Assembly: GCF_019925205.1 (NCBI RefSeq)
Contig: NC_083564.1
Span: 8,871,491-8,935,490 of the forward strand
Direction of reading: 5' to 3'
DNA: 64,000 bases
Source of the DNA: Metopolophium dirhodum
Taxonomy: Eukaryota > Arthropoda > Insecta > Hemiptera > Aphididae
The notes beneath the pieces are model-generated. The model had not been told where the DNA came from. It did no database searches and was given only the letters and a program-made list of their open reading frames with translations. This document shows, piece by piece, positions 26,199 through 37,000 of the stretch. The translations under genes were made by a program, and so were the position numbers. Every line of letters starts with the position of its first letter. The stretch's first letter is position 1.

Positions 26199-27292
26199 TT
26201 AATAATGATGAGGTCTAAAAGGATTGTCAGGGTCGAACAGTTTAGGGTCATGGCTAAATTCTGGATTTCTGAAATAAAACGGCATCAAACCTGAAAACAA
26301 AATAATAAACTATCAAAATCACCGTTAAAAAGTACGTATACAGTCCATGTTCATAATCAAATTCAGAATTTAATTTTGGTTATAAATTATACAACTGTGG
26401 GAATAATGTATTGTAGATTTAGCAGGCAAGCGTATGGAATAGGTAGTAGGAAGCTAATGGTTATACAGAAATATGCCTTGGATCTTGACATCGGTTAGGA
26501 ATTGGAAAGAAAGAAAGAAGGAACCTACGCCAATTGTGAGTCAGTAATACGTTGTAAGTACAAAAATAATTGCACGCGTCTCAGTCAATGTTTATACCTA
26601 CGACCGGAAATTAGGTGTAAATGTGTAATAATAGTAAAAAGACACGAGGGAAATAACACACGTGTAATTATTTACAACGAAAGGAATACGTGGAATAACA
26701 CAGGGGATGCAGGATCTATAAAGTATAAAGGTACTAACCTGCTTCCCTGGATTTTTTAATTTCTTTTTCAACGTGGTCTTGTTTGTGTCGGCAAAGACCT
26801 GTAATGTGTCTACCGTAAATACGACCAGTAAAACGGGATATAAACTGCGATAACATCCTGGTGTTCTTGTAGTCCGGAACAATGTTCATTTTGCAGAGAA
26901 TGCACAACCGTTTTTCCTTTTCATACGGGTTAGGTATGTTAACCAAATGCTTGACAAAACACAATTTAACGAAATTATAGTAATACAGCGAATAGAGAAT
27001 ATAAGATTATATTTTATACGCGTAATGAAAATAAAAATAAACTCGAACGAATGCAGCGTAAAAATATATTATACACCTATGGACCTATGTATAGGCACCT
27101 CACAATAAATAATATATAAGTAATAATAGTACCTACCTCACTTTTAAATGCCAGCACGTCTCCGTCTATTGCTTCCGTTTTTTTTTGGCCAATGGTTTTT
27201 TGCAAATTGGTCCATGGGTTAAATCTGTTTGTTCGGAACCTACCCATGTACCTCGTGCTTACGCCAATACTTATCCCTGAATAAATAAACAT
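26199..27292 (-). CDS. MRPS18C: Mitochondrial ribosomal protein S18C-like (bS18m), three exons
   Basis: Small-subunit protein of the mitochondrial ribosome, bacterial S18 family. Exons on the minus strand are 27292-27137, 26949-26739 and 26290-26199, joined at GT/AG sites with consistent phase to give 152 residues (human MRPS18C is about 142). Diagnostic features lie in exon 2: CILCKMNIVPDYKN, then LLSQFISRFTGRIYGRHITG with one early change, then a CRHKQ stretch. The C-terminal exon reads GLMPFYFRNPEF and ends in HHY. The N-terminus is Arg-rich and suits mitochondrial import. Start uncertainty: the ATG at 27292 has an in-frame stop just upstream, but the sequence right after it (TTTATTTATTCAG) looks like a splice acceptor, so translation may start at the Met 15 codons downstream (27247) or in an unseen exon. 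Short open frames on the opposite strand here are overlap artefacts. Confidence 0.9.
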
Positions 27293-29008
27293 ACAGTGCG
27301 TATATTATCTATTAGTTAACCATAAAATCACTAGACAATTAGTGATGTTTAAAATAAGGATTAAATAAATTACTATAAATTATAAAACAATTATTATATT
27401 GTTCATTTGTTCGACTATATATATTTACATTGTTCACTATACTCTGATAAAAAATACCTTTACAACATGTTCTTATTATTGTTTAATACGATTAGTTTAC
27501 ATATTATTATAATAGTAAGTAGGTACACAGCAAAGATTGAAGTACTTATCTTACAGTACACCCGGTCCACAATAAAAACTAATAAATAAACACAACAATA
27601 TTGTAATTCGTAAGTACTAATATAAATAAATTATTTTCATTTATACAAGTATTTTTTTTTTAGATTTAGATAAAATATTATAACAAGCGTTTAAAGTTTA
27701 TTAGATTATTAATTTACAATATATTATTTTAAGAAATAAGTTACTTACAGAATAAAATTAAAACGCAGGAATAATATGAAAATATGTAATTTCGAATGAA
27801 TTAGGAATTTTTTTTTGCAAATTAAATCAAAACGCGCCTTGAATAATAATTTATTTTAAAATATAAGAGTACAATATGTACATAGAAATATGCAAATTAG
27901 TTGCATAAAACCATTACTATACCTAGGTACTTATCGTAAGACATATTTTATAACATTTTTAATAAAAGAAATCATAATATTTTAGTGCATCTTTGAATAT
28001 GTGCAATGTGCCAATGTTACTTGGAATGCTCTGATCGATAGACTGCAGTATAGCTCGTACGCGTAATTAGGTATAATATAATATTATTACATGTTTCAAT
28101 TTTAACCAATTTCAAAGTATTTTATAGACAAATAAGTAAGTACTTAACTAAATATTCACCATTACCTAGTATTAAAAAAAACATAGCAAATAATACATTA
28201 TTCATTTTATAAATTATTATTTATCATTCTATAGATCAAACTTCGGTACTTAAAAGATCTAAAATGTCATTTTTATAGCATTTTACTCAAAAAAAATATA
28301 TTTTTAACCTGTATACTTTATTTACTCTTAAATATTATTATTGAGAGGCTGTTCTAGCAATATTTTAATACCTGTCGTTTTTGTATGTGCTACAGAAAAA
28401 ACACGTTCTTGCATATTGTTTAAAAATTACTGTTAAGTGTTAAGTTATTTTTAGAGACAAAACATTTTTATAAAAATGGGAGGAAATACATTTTTAAGTG
28501 TATTCTCATTTCTCAATATCACAATGGAGTTTTCGTAAATGTATGAAGCATAAAATAAAAATAAAATAACACATAATATTTGATTTTCTGCAGTAAAATT
28601 AGACTACTATTATAGTCTCAGACAATATTGTATAAACTTAAAGAAAAATGAAATACATTTGTCATAAATAACAAGATAAAAATAAAACTGTTAATTATTA
28701 TTTATTCAAACTAACTTTCGGAACCAATGATGTAATAATTTTTATTTACATTAAAGGGTGGAATACTTAAATTTATTTCAAGACTTAAGTTGGGAAAGCA
28801 GCCAAACAATGCCTCTTGTTGAATCTTATAAATATAATTCCAATAGTGAAAGATAAAGTTACCAGATTAAGAATGAATATAATTTACAAAACTATTAACA
28901 CCTACGTATTAAGAAATTATATTATTTTAGTTATAACTTATAAACATATTTTTTTTTTTTTTTAAATACAACAAAAACAATTTCATCTAAAAATTTAAGC
29001 AATGTTCA
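27293..29008. other. Spacer between MRPS18C and MTG1
   Basis: AT-rich with no gene recognised. It holds the upstream region of MRPS18C and the 3' flank of MTG1. Confidence 0.5.
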
Positions 29009-29014
29009 TTTATT
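29009..29014 (-). terminator. Putative polyadenylation signal of MTG1
   Basis: AATAAA on the minus strand about 20 bases after the MTG1 stop codon. Confidence 0.5.
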
Positions 29015-29032
29015 TTCAACTAAATTTTTTTT

Positions 29033-29977
29033 TTACAATAAATCATTATCTAAAAGTACTTTTCCAAAAACTCCTGTACGAAATGCATTTAGAAAATTTC
29101 TAGCCATTCCTTGCATGTCAGGTCGATAAATATACGATCCATCAAAGTTTAGATACTTGATACTAGACTTGCGATGAATTGCAGCTTTTGCTAGCACTAT
29201 TCGTATATCATCAGTAGGTTCATCACAATTTAAGTATGAAACATAATCAAAATAGTTATTCTTATTAAACCAATACAACAAGTAGTCTGCAATTATCTCT
29301 TCACCAACAAGATGATCTTGTAAAGTCGCACACAATGCAAGTTTTAATCCAGTTTCAACATTTTTAATTGTTGGAGAAACTACTCCCGGTGTATCAAGAA
29401 CATAAACTAATGGGTCATGGCTCACTTTAATTTGATTTTGGACTGCTCTAGTAATACCTGCTATTGCTCCAACAGGAGCAGCACTTTTTTTCCCAAGAAT
29501 TGTGTTTCTAATAGAATTAATCAAAGATGATTTTCCCACATTAGGCACACCAATAACCATTATTCGAGAATCAATGTTTTCTGAACGGTTATATCTATTT
29601 GATCCTTTTATGAGACTTAATGCAGTGGGCATAATTTTTTTTACACCTGGACATAAAGAATTTTTACAGTTTGTATAAATTATTTTTGATATTTTCTGTT
29701 CAAGCATAATTTTTTCTTCAACTTTCTGCTTATAATTTAAATCAGCTAAATCCATTTTGTTCAATACTAAAATGTGAGGTTTCAATCCTGAAATAGAGTA
29801 TTTAAAATCTGGATTGCGGCCAGAAAGTGGTATTCGGGCATCGTGGACTTCAATGATACAGTCAACTGATTTCAATTTTTGCTGCATTTGTTTCATACCT
29901 TTCCCCATGTGGCCTGGGAACCATCGCAAAAGAGCTTTGTCGACAACTTTGAAACTCTGTCTGAACTTGGAAGTCAT
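29033..29977 (-). CDS. MTG1: Mitochondrial ribosome-associated GTPase 1
   Basis: A 314-residue GTPase of the circularly permuted YlqF/RbgA/MTG1 family. Family members act late in assembly of the mitochondrial large ribosomal subunit at the inner membrane. The G motifs appear in permuted order: NKMD (G4) at residues 73-76, TNCKN (G5-like) near 102, GVPNVGKSS (P-loop, G1) at 143-151, a G2-region Thr in GITR near 176, and DTPG (G3) at 195-198. The N-terminal FPGHMGKGMKQM motif (about 20-31) is typical of the family. The gene has one exon. The start is secure: an in-frame TAA lies eight codons upstream of the ATG. It lies head-to-head with the transferrin gene (about 1.1 kb between starts) and on the same strand as MRPS18C. 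No breaks are seen. Confidence 0.95.
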   Translation of the reverse strand: MTSKFRQSFKVVDKALLRWFPGHMGKGMKQMQQKLKSVDCIIEVHDARIPLSGRNPDFKYSISGLKPHILVLNKMDLADLNYKQKVEEKIMLEQKISKIIYTNCKNSLCPGVKKIMPTALSLIKGSNRYNRSENIDSRIMVIGVPNVGKSSLINSIRNTILGKKSAAPVGAIAGITRAVQNQIKVSHDPLVYVLDTPGVVSPTIKNVETGLKLALCATLQDHLVGEEIIADYLLYWFNKNNYFDYVSYLNCDEPTDDIRIVLAKAAIHRKSSIKYLNFDGSYIYRPDMQGMARNFLNAFRTGVFGKVLLDNDLL

Positions 29978-31075
29978 TTTTAAAAATGAATCTGGTTCTT
30001 TTTAGGTAAAAATGTTGAGAATATTTTATGCTGGAAAAAAAATAATTCAACTTAACTTATCACTAGTCCCAGACCACAGAGAGGAGAAGCAATCATTATA
30101 ACTAACATAATATTATGTAAATACATGAATATAAGAAGAAACCTATAAGTAATGAAAAAAATAACAAAGTAAAATGAATGATAATTCAATAGCTGAAACA
30201 ACTAATGAAAAAAACACGTTTCATTATTCTTTAGACACATATAATGGTCAGTCAACTATTAAAATACTATAGGTATTTACCTTTCAGTAACTTGTGGCAA
30301 GTTCCAAACATTGTGACTGACATTTGAAAAACTGTTCTGCAACAAACAACAAATATATGGGAACAAATTATGATCGTTTTTGTAAGTAAATACGTTATCA
30401 CAACATTTTTGTAAACTAAATACTTACAAATACGAAATATTCCTTTTCTTCGACTCCACCAGCTGAAACTGTTGGGTTTTTCTTTTCTTTTATTACAATA
30501 TATTATTCTAATAAATAATAAATACTCAATTGATTAATAGATATTTGCACAGGTTAGTATGCATAGGTATTACTATTCAGTATTTACTGTATTAGAGAGA
30601 CGTCTTGTAGACATTAAATAATATCAATGAAATTAACATTATCGTTATCGTAATTTGTACCGCATTGTCGGCAGACGTTATCAATCACGATTTTTAATTT
30701 TTTCGTCCATGACAGCAATTACGGGCAGGGCAGACGTCCTGCTGCGCCCACTTGTGGCAGTTATCATTCAGTTATTTGTTTACAAGTTTACAACAATAAT
30801 AAATTGCCCAATGTCCATTTGTCTTGTCTTTAATACTCTATTACTCTATAATAAATCTATATTATAACATTTAAGTACGAGTGTCGGAGTGTACCAGTGA
30901 CTAGTGAGTATTGAGTAGTGATCACTGATCATCGTGTATTCATGGATGATGGACGTGAACTTGATTTTAAAAAAAGTTCTCAACTTGAACTTCCTTCAAA
31001 TTCATAAATCGTCATAGCGATTAATTCAGTATTTGATTTATATAGGTAATTTTCGGTTTGTCATGTATTAAAGAG
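29978..31075. promoter_or_regulatory. Divergent intergenic region between MTG1 and the transferrin gene
   Basis: About 1.1 kb separates the two start codons, so both promoters should lie here unless there are further 5' exons. No clear TATA box was pinned down. The right end contains two short upstream frames before the transferrin start. A 70-codon frame at 30655-30867 is hydrophobic and unlikely to be a gene. Confidence 0.45.
30942..31007 (+). other. Possible upstream ORF in the transferrin leader (21 codons)
   Basis: ATG to TAA frame encoding a 21-residue acidic/basic peptide, followed by a second two-codon frame (ATG TAT TAA) at 31063-31071, five bases before the main ATG. If the mRNA 5' end lies upstream of 30942, both would be upstream ORFs that could lower translation. 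The transcript start is not known from sequence. Confidence 0.3.
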
Positions 31076-34000
31076 ATGTTTCCACCACAAAAATATACAA
31101 TGAAGACATCCAACAATTTCCTAACCTTTTTGGCTGTTTGTTTAGTTTTGGCGAACATTGCATTCGTCCATGGTAAGTATTAACACATTTATGTCCGTAT
31201 GCATAGTATACTATGGTGATTCGCCAAGCATGCACGCTTCCATTTTTTCTTTAATACAATTAATACCTAATTATTTTTTTCCCATGAATTTATTTTGTCA
31301 AATTCTAATAATTCTTTGGAATTATTAGATAGGTAGATACCTTAAAAGTCATATCCAAAAATACTAAGGATTTTTGATGCCATGTAAAGATTATTCTGTG
31401 ACAAAATAAATTTAATTTTTAATTTATCTAAATCAAAATTTGAATGAGTAGTTTTCGAGTCTTTAAAATCTATATATCTACTACAAAAAAATAAGGATAA
31501 TTGGTATAGAAATCAAAATATATGTATATTAAAATATGTTCTTTGAGTACTTGTACTTAAAAATTCCAAAAATCAGAATTTGATAAATATACAAATGCAA
31601 AAATAATGGGGCTGAACATGCTTGGAGAATATATTGTCTAATGGCTGCATTTCCTATCCATTGTTAATATTTCATGTTTGTTTTATAAATCACTTACAGG
31701 GTATATATCAGATCTACAAAACGATAAAATTAATCGAATCACTTGGTGTACTTTAAATGTCCAAGAACAATCAAAATGTTTAAATTTGTCTGCAGCTGTC
31801 AATAGAGATAGACAGAGATTTAATCCAAGAGATTTCATGGAACTCGTTTGCAAACCGGTAAATATTTAATTTTTGTCAAATTAAAGGTATCTATGTACCA
31901 ATTTTGTGATGTGCCTGGATTAAAAGTACAATTCAAATACTTTATTAGACGTATTCAAACATAATTTATATTCTAAATGTTTTTGAAAAAAGTATTCTAA
32001 AATACTTTCTCAAAATAATTGTATTTAAAATCAAATATGTACCATCTACTTATTTTGAAATACTTCTTTTGTCTTATTTTATATAATATTTACTATTTTA
32101 AATTAAATCACTTTAAATAGAAAAATATATTTTTAAATAAAATAAATCCGTTTAAACATTGTTGGAACTTTTCTATTTTCCCGGATACTCTTTTTTGCAA
32201 TTTTTTTTTGTTTTAAGGTGTGTAGATAAGCATATTTAAAATGATGGTGAAGTCAGAATTTGGCGGTCAAAGTTAGTTTTAAAGGGTCTCGGACTTTAAA
32301 TAGCTATAACTTCAAAACTAAGTTTGACTGCTATATTCTGACTTCCTTGTCGTTTTCAGCATGATTAACCATACGTTAAAACAAAACAAAAAAAAGGGTA
32401 TCCGGTAAGATAAAATATACATAAATGTTAAGTAATTTCTAGAGTTTCTAGAATTTCTAAAGTGTTCTAGTAATTTTTTACTGAGTATTCAGATATGTAT
32501 TTTTAAGATTTAACATTTATTATACAATATATCAATCTATTGTAATTTTGTGCATTAATCTATTTTATGATAGAATATTTGTCTATTGCAAAATCATGCA
32601 CTCATCAGGTAGACTTTAAAGTAAAAATCTAGGTTAGATAAATTACCTTAAGCATAAAGTCCAATTTTACATTATTGACCATAATTTGTTCAGTAAATTA
32701 CTACAAGGTTTCTAATAATTATTTAAAATTTAGAAAAAAAGCCATAAAATCAGAAAGTCTGAAATATTCTATTAGGAAGTACCTATTATACTTATATGTA
32801 ATATGTATATCATGGAAAAAATTATAGTTGTAATGTCTATGTTTTGAAAGTGCTTAAAATTATATTCAATGACAAACTAATTTATAATGATTATTGATTA
32901 TATAGGTACATGCAATAGTGCATTTGTTTAAAATCATTTTATCAACATTATGGTAATTTAATTGTTTCCATTATAAATAATCATGTTCAATAATCTTATT
33001 ATTGAGCTAAAATTATTTTATTTCTAAATTAAATATATTTTCAGTATTTTCATTTTACTTTTCATTCAACCTTAGGAAAAATTTATATGTAATATTTTGA
33101 GATAGTAAAATACAATTCTTACCACATCCAATAAAATTGAAGTACATTTAAACACAGTATATCTGAGTCTATCGCAATCTACAGTTTGGAATCTCTTACT
33201 CTTAACTTTTTATAACAAGAATTTTGTTTAAAAATCTTGAGATATTATCTGAAATTATATTAAACTATATAACATTTAATATTTATGTATTAGATAATAT
33301 ATAATATGACGTGTTTATATCATGTCTATGATCTATGATATGAATGGCAGAGGCAGTTAATATTAATAATAATGTAATAAAATCATCCTGATACTAAATC
33401 TATTTAAAAATATACTTATATATATAAACACTTTTACTATTAAATACTACCTAACTTGAAATGAAATTTTCTCATACAGTTTTAATTTCTCAATAAAAAT
33501 ATTAGAAAGATTTTGTTTGAATTATTGTAACCGAATAACTCATATATTTTTGGGTTAGCATAAATTTAGTTGATACATTATACAATACACTTATTAATTT
33601 ATTTAATCAAAACGTTTTAGGGACTTAATAAAGATGACTGTATGATGAAGTTAGATAACAATGCAGCAGATATTTTGAGTTTAGATGCTGGAGAAGTATT
33701 TGTTGGTGGCCGATATAATAGCTTGATACCATTAATGCAACAACTATTTGAAGGTATTAATAATAAATACATTAATAATTTATGCTTAAACATATTTTAT
33801 TTAAAAATTTAAATATTGTTATGTATATTTTTTTCAGATGGCTCTACTGAATATTACTCTGTTGCTTTAATAAAAAAGAACACTTTAAAGGATGTGTATA
33901 ATCTTGGTGATTTGAAGGGTAAAAAGGCTTGTTTTGCTGGGGTTGGTACTCAAGCTGGGTGGAATGTACCAATAAATACCGTAAGATAACTGAATACATA

Positions 34001-37000
34001 CACACTGATTATATCAATTTCTAATATTTGAGTATCTGTTTTCAGCTTATTTCTAAAGGCTATATGAAAATTTTTGATTGTAATAACCAAGTGAAAACTA
34101 CTATAGAATTCTTTGGTCACAGTTGTGCTGTAAATTCACTACTTGACAAGTACAACCCAATGGGTAATTCTTTTTACATATAATACTGTTACTAATTATA
34201 ATTTAATATATAATATAATATGTATACGGTGTGTCCGCGGAAACAGAGTATACTTTATCACTGATTACCCTGTAAATATTTTTCAATTTTGTCTGCGGGA
34301 CATTAAATAACAGATCATACATTTCTATGACTTGAAATTTTTTTAACTCATGCATCTTGCGCATGCGCAACACAACTTCATTTTTTTTTTTAATGACAAC
34401 CCCTATTTTGAATGTCGTTTTTAGATTGCTCGTTTTTTTTTAAAGTAGTTTTAATCTTCCAACTTGTACTCTAAACCCAAAATTGACAAAATTAGAGCCA
34501 GGTATAATTTTAAAAAAAAAGTTAATTAATTTACTAAATGTGATTTTTTTAATTTTAATTTCACGTATTTTTTCCTTCTAAACACCATGATATAATCAAA
34601 TTTTTTATTATTAAAGTAATCAATTAATTACTTTTTATGAATTACTATTTTATTTTATTATTACACATAATGAAATTACCTACATAATTATTATCAAAAC
34701 ATGTATTAAAAAACAAAATTCTAAATTTCTAAATTATTTTTTTCTTGACTAGATATACTATACATTTTTATTTACAATTTAATTTACAGAAATTACAAAC
34801 AAATCATTTGATAAACTGTTCGAAAGTCGCTCCGTTATATAGAGTGCATGCCTCAAATCGACGTAAACATACATGAGTAGTTGCTGCCAGTATTTGGTTT
34901 TCATTTAAGAGGTTATATGCATGTGTGATTTTATTCTTCAATTCTTGAATGTTGATTAGAGGATCAGCATACACAAAATTTTTCAAGTGTCCCAACAAAA
35001 AAAATCTAACGGTGTAAGATCGGGTGATTTTGGGGGCCACTCCACTGGTCCGTGTGTTGCAATAAATGTTTCACCAAATTTTACTCTTAAAAATTCTTGA
35101 AAAATTCGGGCATTGTGATCAGGGTCTTGCTGATAATATATATTTCTACGTTTAACTAATGGTAAATCATCACGTAAAAAATCTAAGTAATTTCTTCCCG
35201 TTAAAGTTCTGTCGTAGAAATGGGGCCCTAGTAATTTCCCAACAATCAAACCAATCCATACGTTTGTGCCCCAACATGTTTGGAAGTTTGTAGGAACAGC
35301 CCAGTGAAGATTTTCATCCGACCAATAACGATTGTTTTGCTTGTTTAATATTTCATTATTAGTAAATTTATTTTCATCAGTCTACAAAATATGATTAATT
35401 AATAATGGATCACCCTCAGATGTTACCATAAACTAAAAAAAATTTTCTGGGTCTGTTATGCACAAATATTGGACAAGGTCTGGTTTGTAAGCGTGTAGTT
35501 TGCTTTTTTTTAACATCTTATGAATTAAAGTTTTAGACACGCCAACTTTATGTCCAACGTGCCTAACAGATGAATTTGGATTAAGGTGTACATATGCTAA
35601 GACCTGATTTTCAATAACTTCATTAAAATTCGGATTCGCAAGAGGTTGTTGTTTTTGTTGTATGAACCATTTTCTATCAACGACTTTTCAAGTTTTTGAA
35701 CAAAAGTATAATGTGGATGGTACCTATTTGGATATTGCCGGGCGTACATTCTTATTGTTTCTCATGCATTTCTGTTACACTTTCTATAGACTAACAATAA
35801 CTGAACTTTTTCACTATTATTCATAATTAAATTTTTATTTGAGCAAAGTTTAAACTGTTACTTGCGTTATAATTTTGACAAATACGAACAGAAAACGTTA
35901 AACTACTAAGATCGCAATGACACATGACTCTGATAATAAGTTGCATAGTACTTAATATGAAAATAGGTACCTATAGGTCCCCTATAGCTTTTTTTTTTTT
36001 TTTTCGGTCTCAACAGACGGCGCAGCGGGAATTACTTTCGTATTACTTCCACGACGCCGCCTAGGTAACCTATAGCTAACCTATGCTAACCTAACCTATA
36101 GGTACCTAACAAAAATAGAAAGACCATGCTCATTATAATTTCAATAATAATAATTCTGATGGAACGAAAAAACACACAATTAGAAATTAAATAAATGTTT
36201 AAATGTTTACCTTTTTCAATTTGAGTCATGAACAAGGGATTTTCCAACAATTTATCTTTGTAATTTCTATAAATTCAATTGCAAATTATAAATTGTTAAA
36301 AAAAATAATTCAGAAATTTAGAATTTAATTTTTTAATACATGTTTTGATAATAAATTATGTAGGTAATTTCATTATGTGTAATAATTGATTATATCATGG
36401 AATTTAGAAGGAAAAAATACGTGAAATTGAAATTAAAAAAATCACATTTAGTAAATTAATTAATTTTTTTTTTTAAATTGTACTAGCTCTAATTTTGTCA
36501 ATTTTGGGTTTAGAATACTAGTTGGTAGATCAAAACTACTTAAAAAAAAACGAGCAATCCAAAAACAATATTCAAAATAGGGGTTGCCATTCAAAAAAAA
36601 ATGAAGTTGTGTTGCGCACGCGCAAGATGCTTGAGTTAAAAAAATTTCAAGTCATAGAAATGTATGATCTATTAGTCTAGTTTAATGTCCCGCAAGCAAA
36701 ATTGAAAAATATTTATAGGGTAATCAGTGATAAAGTGTACCATGCTTCCGCGGATACACGGTATATTATATATGGGTGTAAATGATATATTATGTTATAA
36801 ACTTATAAACCATAATATAGTAACTGATAAATATGATGTGTTTATTTATGAAAGGGTTTAGTTAAATTGAATACCATAATAAAATGTTTAGTAAATAACA
36901 TATACTGAAGATATCCAGTACATTTATTTCCTCTTCCTTATACTCAGACATACAAAGTACTTATTTATCAACATTTTTTTAGGTGATAATTCTGACCGTT

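Larger units (their letters stand above)
34224..36764 (-). mobile_element. Decayed Tc1/mariner-type element with long inverted arms, in transferrin intron 5
   Basis: About 2.5 kb, flanked by TA. The ends are ACGGTGTGTCCGCGGAAACA at the left and the near-complement at the right (TTCCGCGGATACACGGT). The inverted arms extend about 0.5 kb inward with mismatches and indels (for example 34250-34400 against 36600-36740). The arms enclose a broken transposase gene on the minus strand (34801-35824). The element occupies most of intron 5 of the transferrin gene, in opposite orientation to it. A later short retroposon sits at 35990-36068. Confidence 0.8.

Noticed and set aside
26502..26882. Open frames overlapping MRPS18C exon 2 on both strands (plus 26502-26759, minus 26598-26882)
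   Set aside because: They overlap the well-supported S18 exon in other frames and have no motifs of their own.
29814..30050. Short frames overlapping the MTG1 start
   Set aside because: They are alternative-frame readings of the MTG1 5' end; the MTG1 frame has family motifs throughout.
30880..30920. Possible iron-responsive element (CAGTGA) in the transferrin leader
   Set aside because: The five bases on each side of CAGTGA do not pair into the needed stem, and no bulged C is in place.
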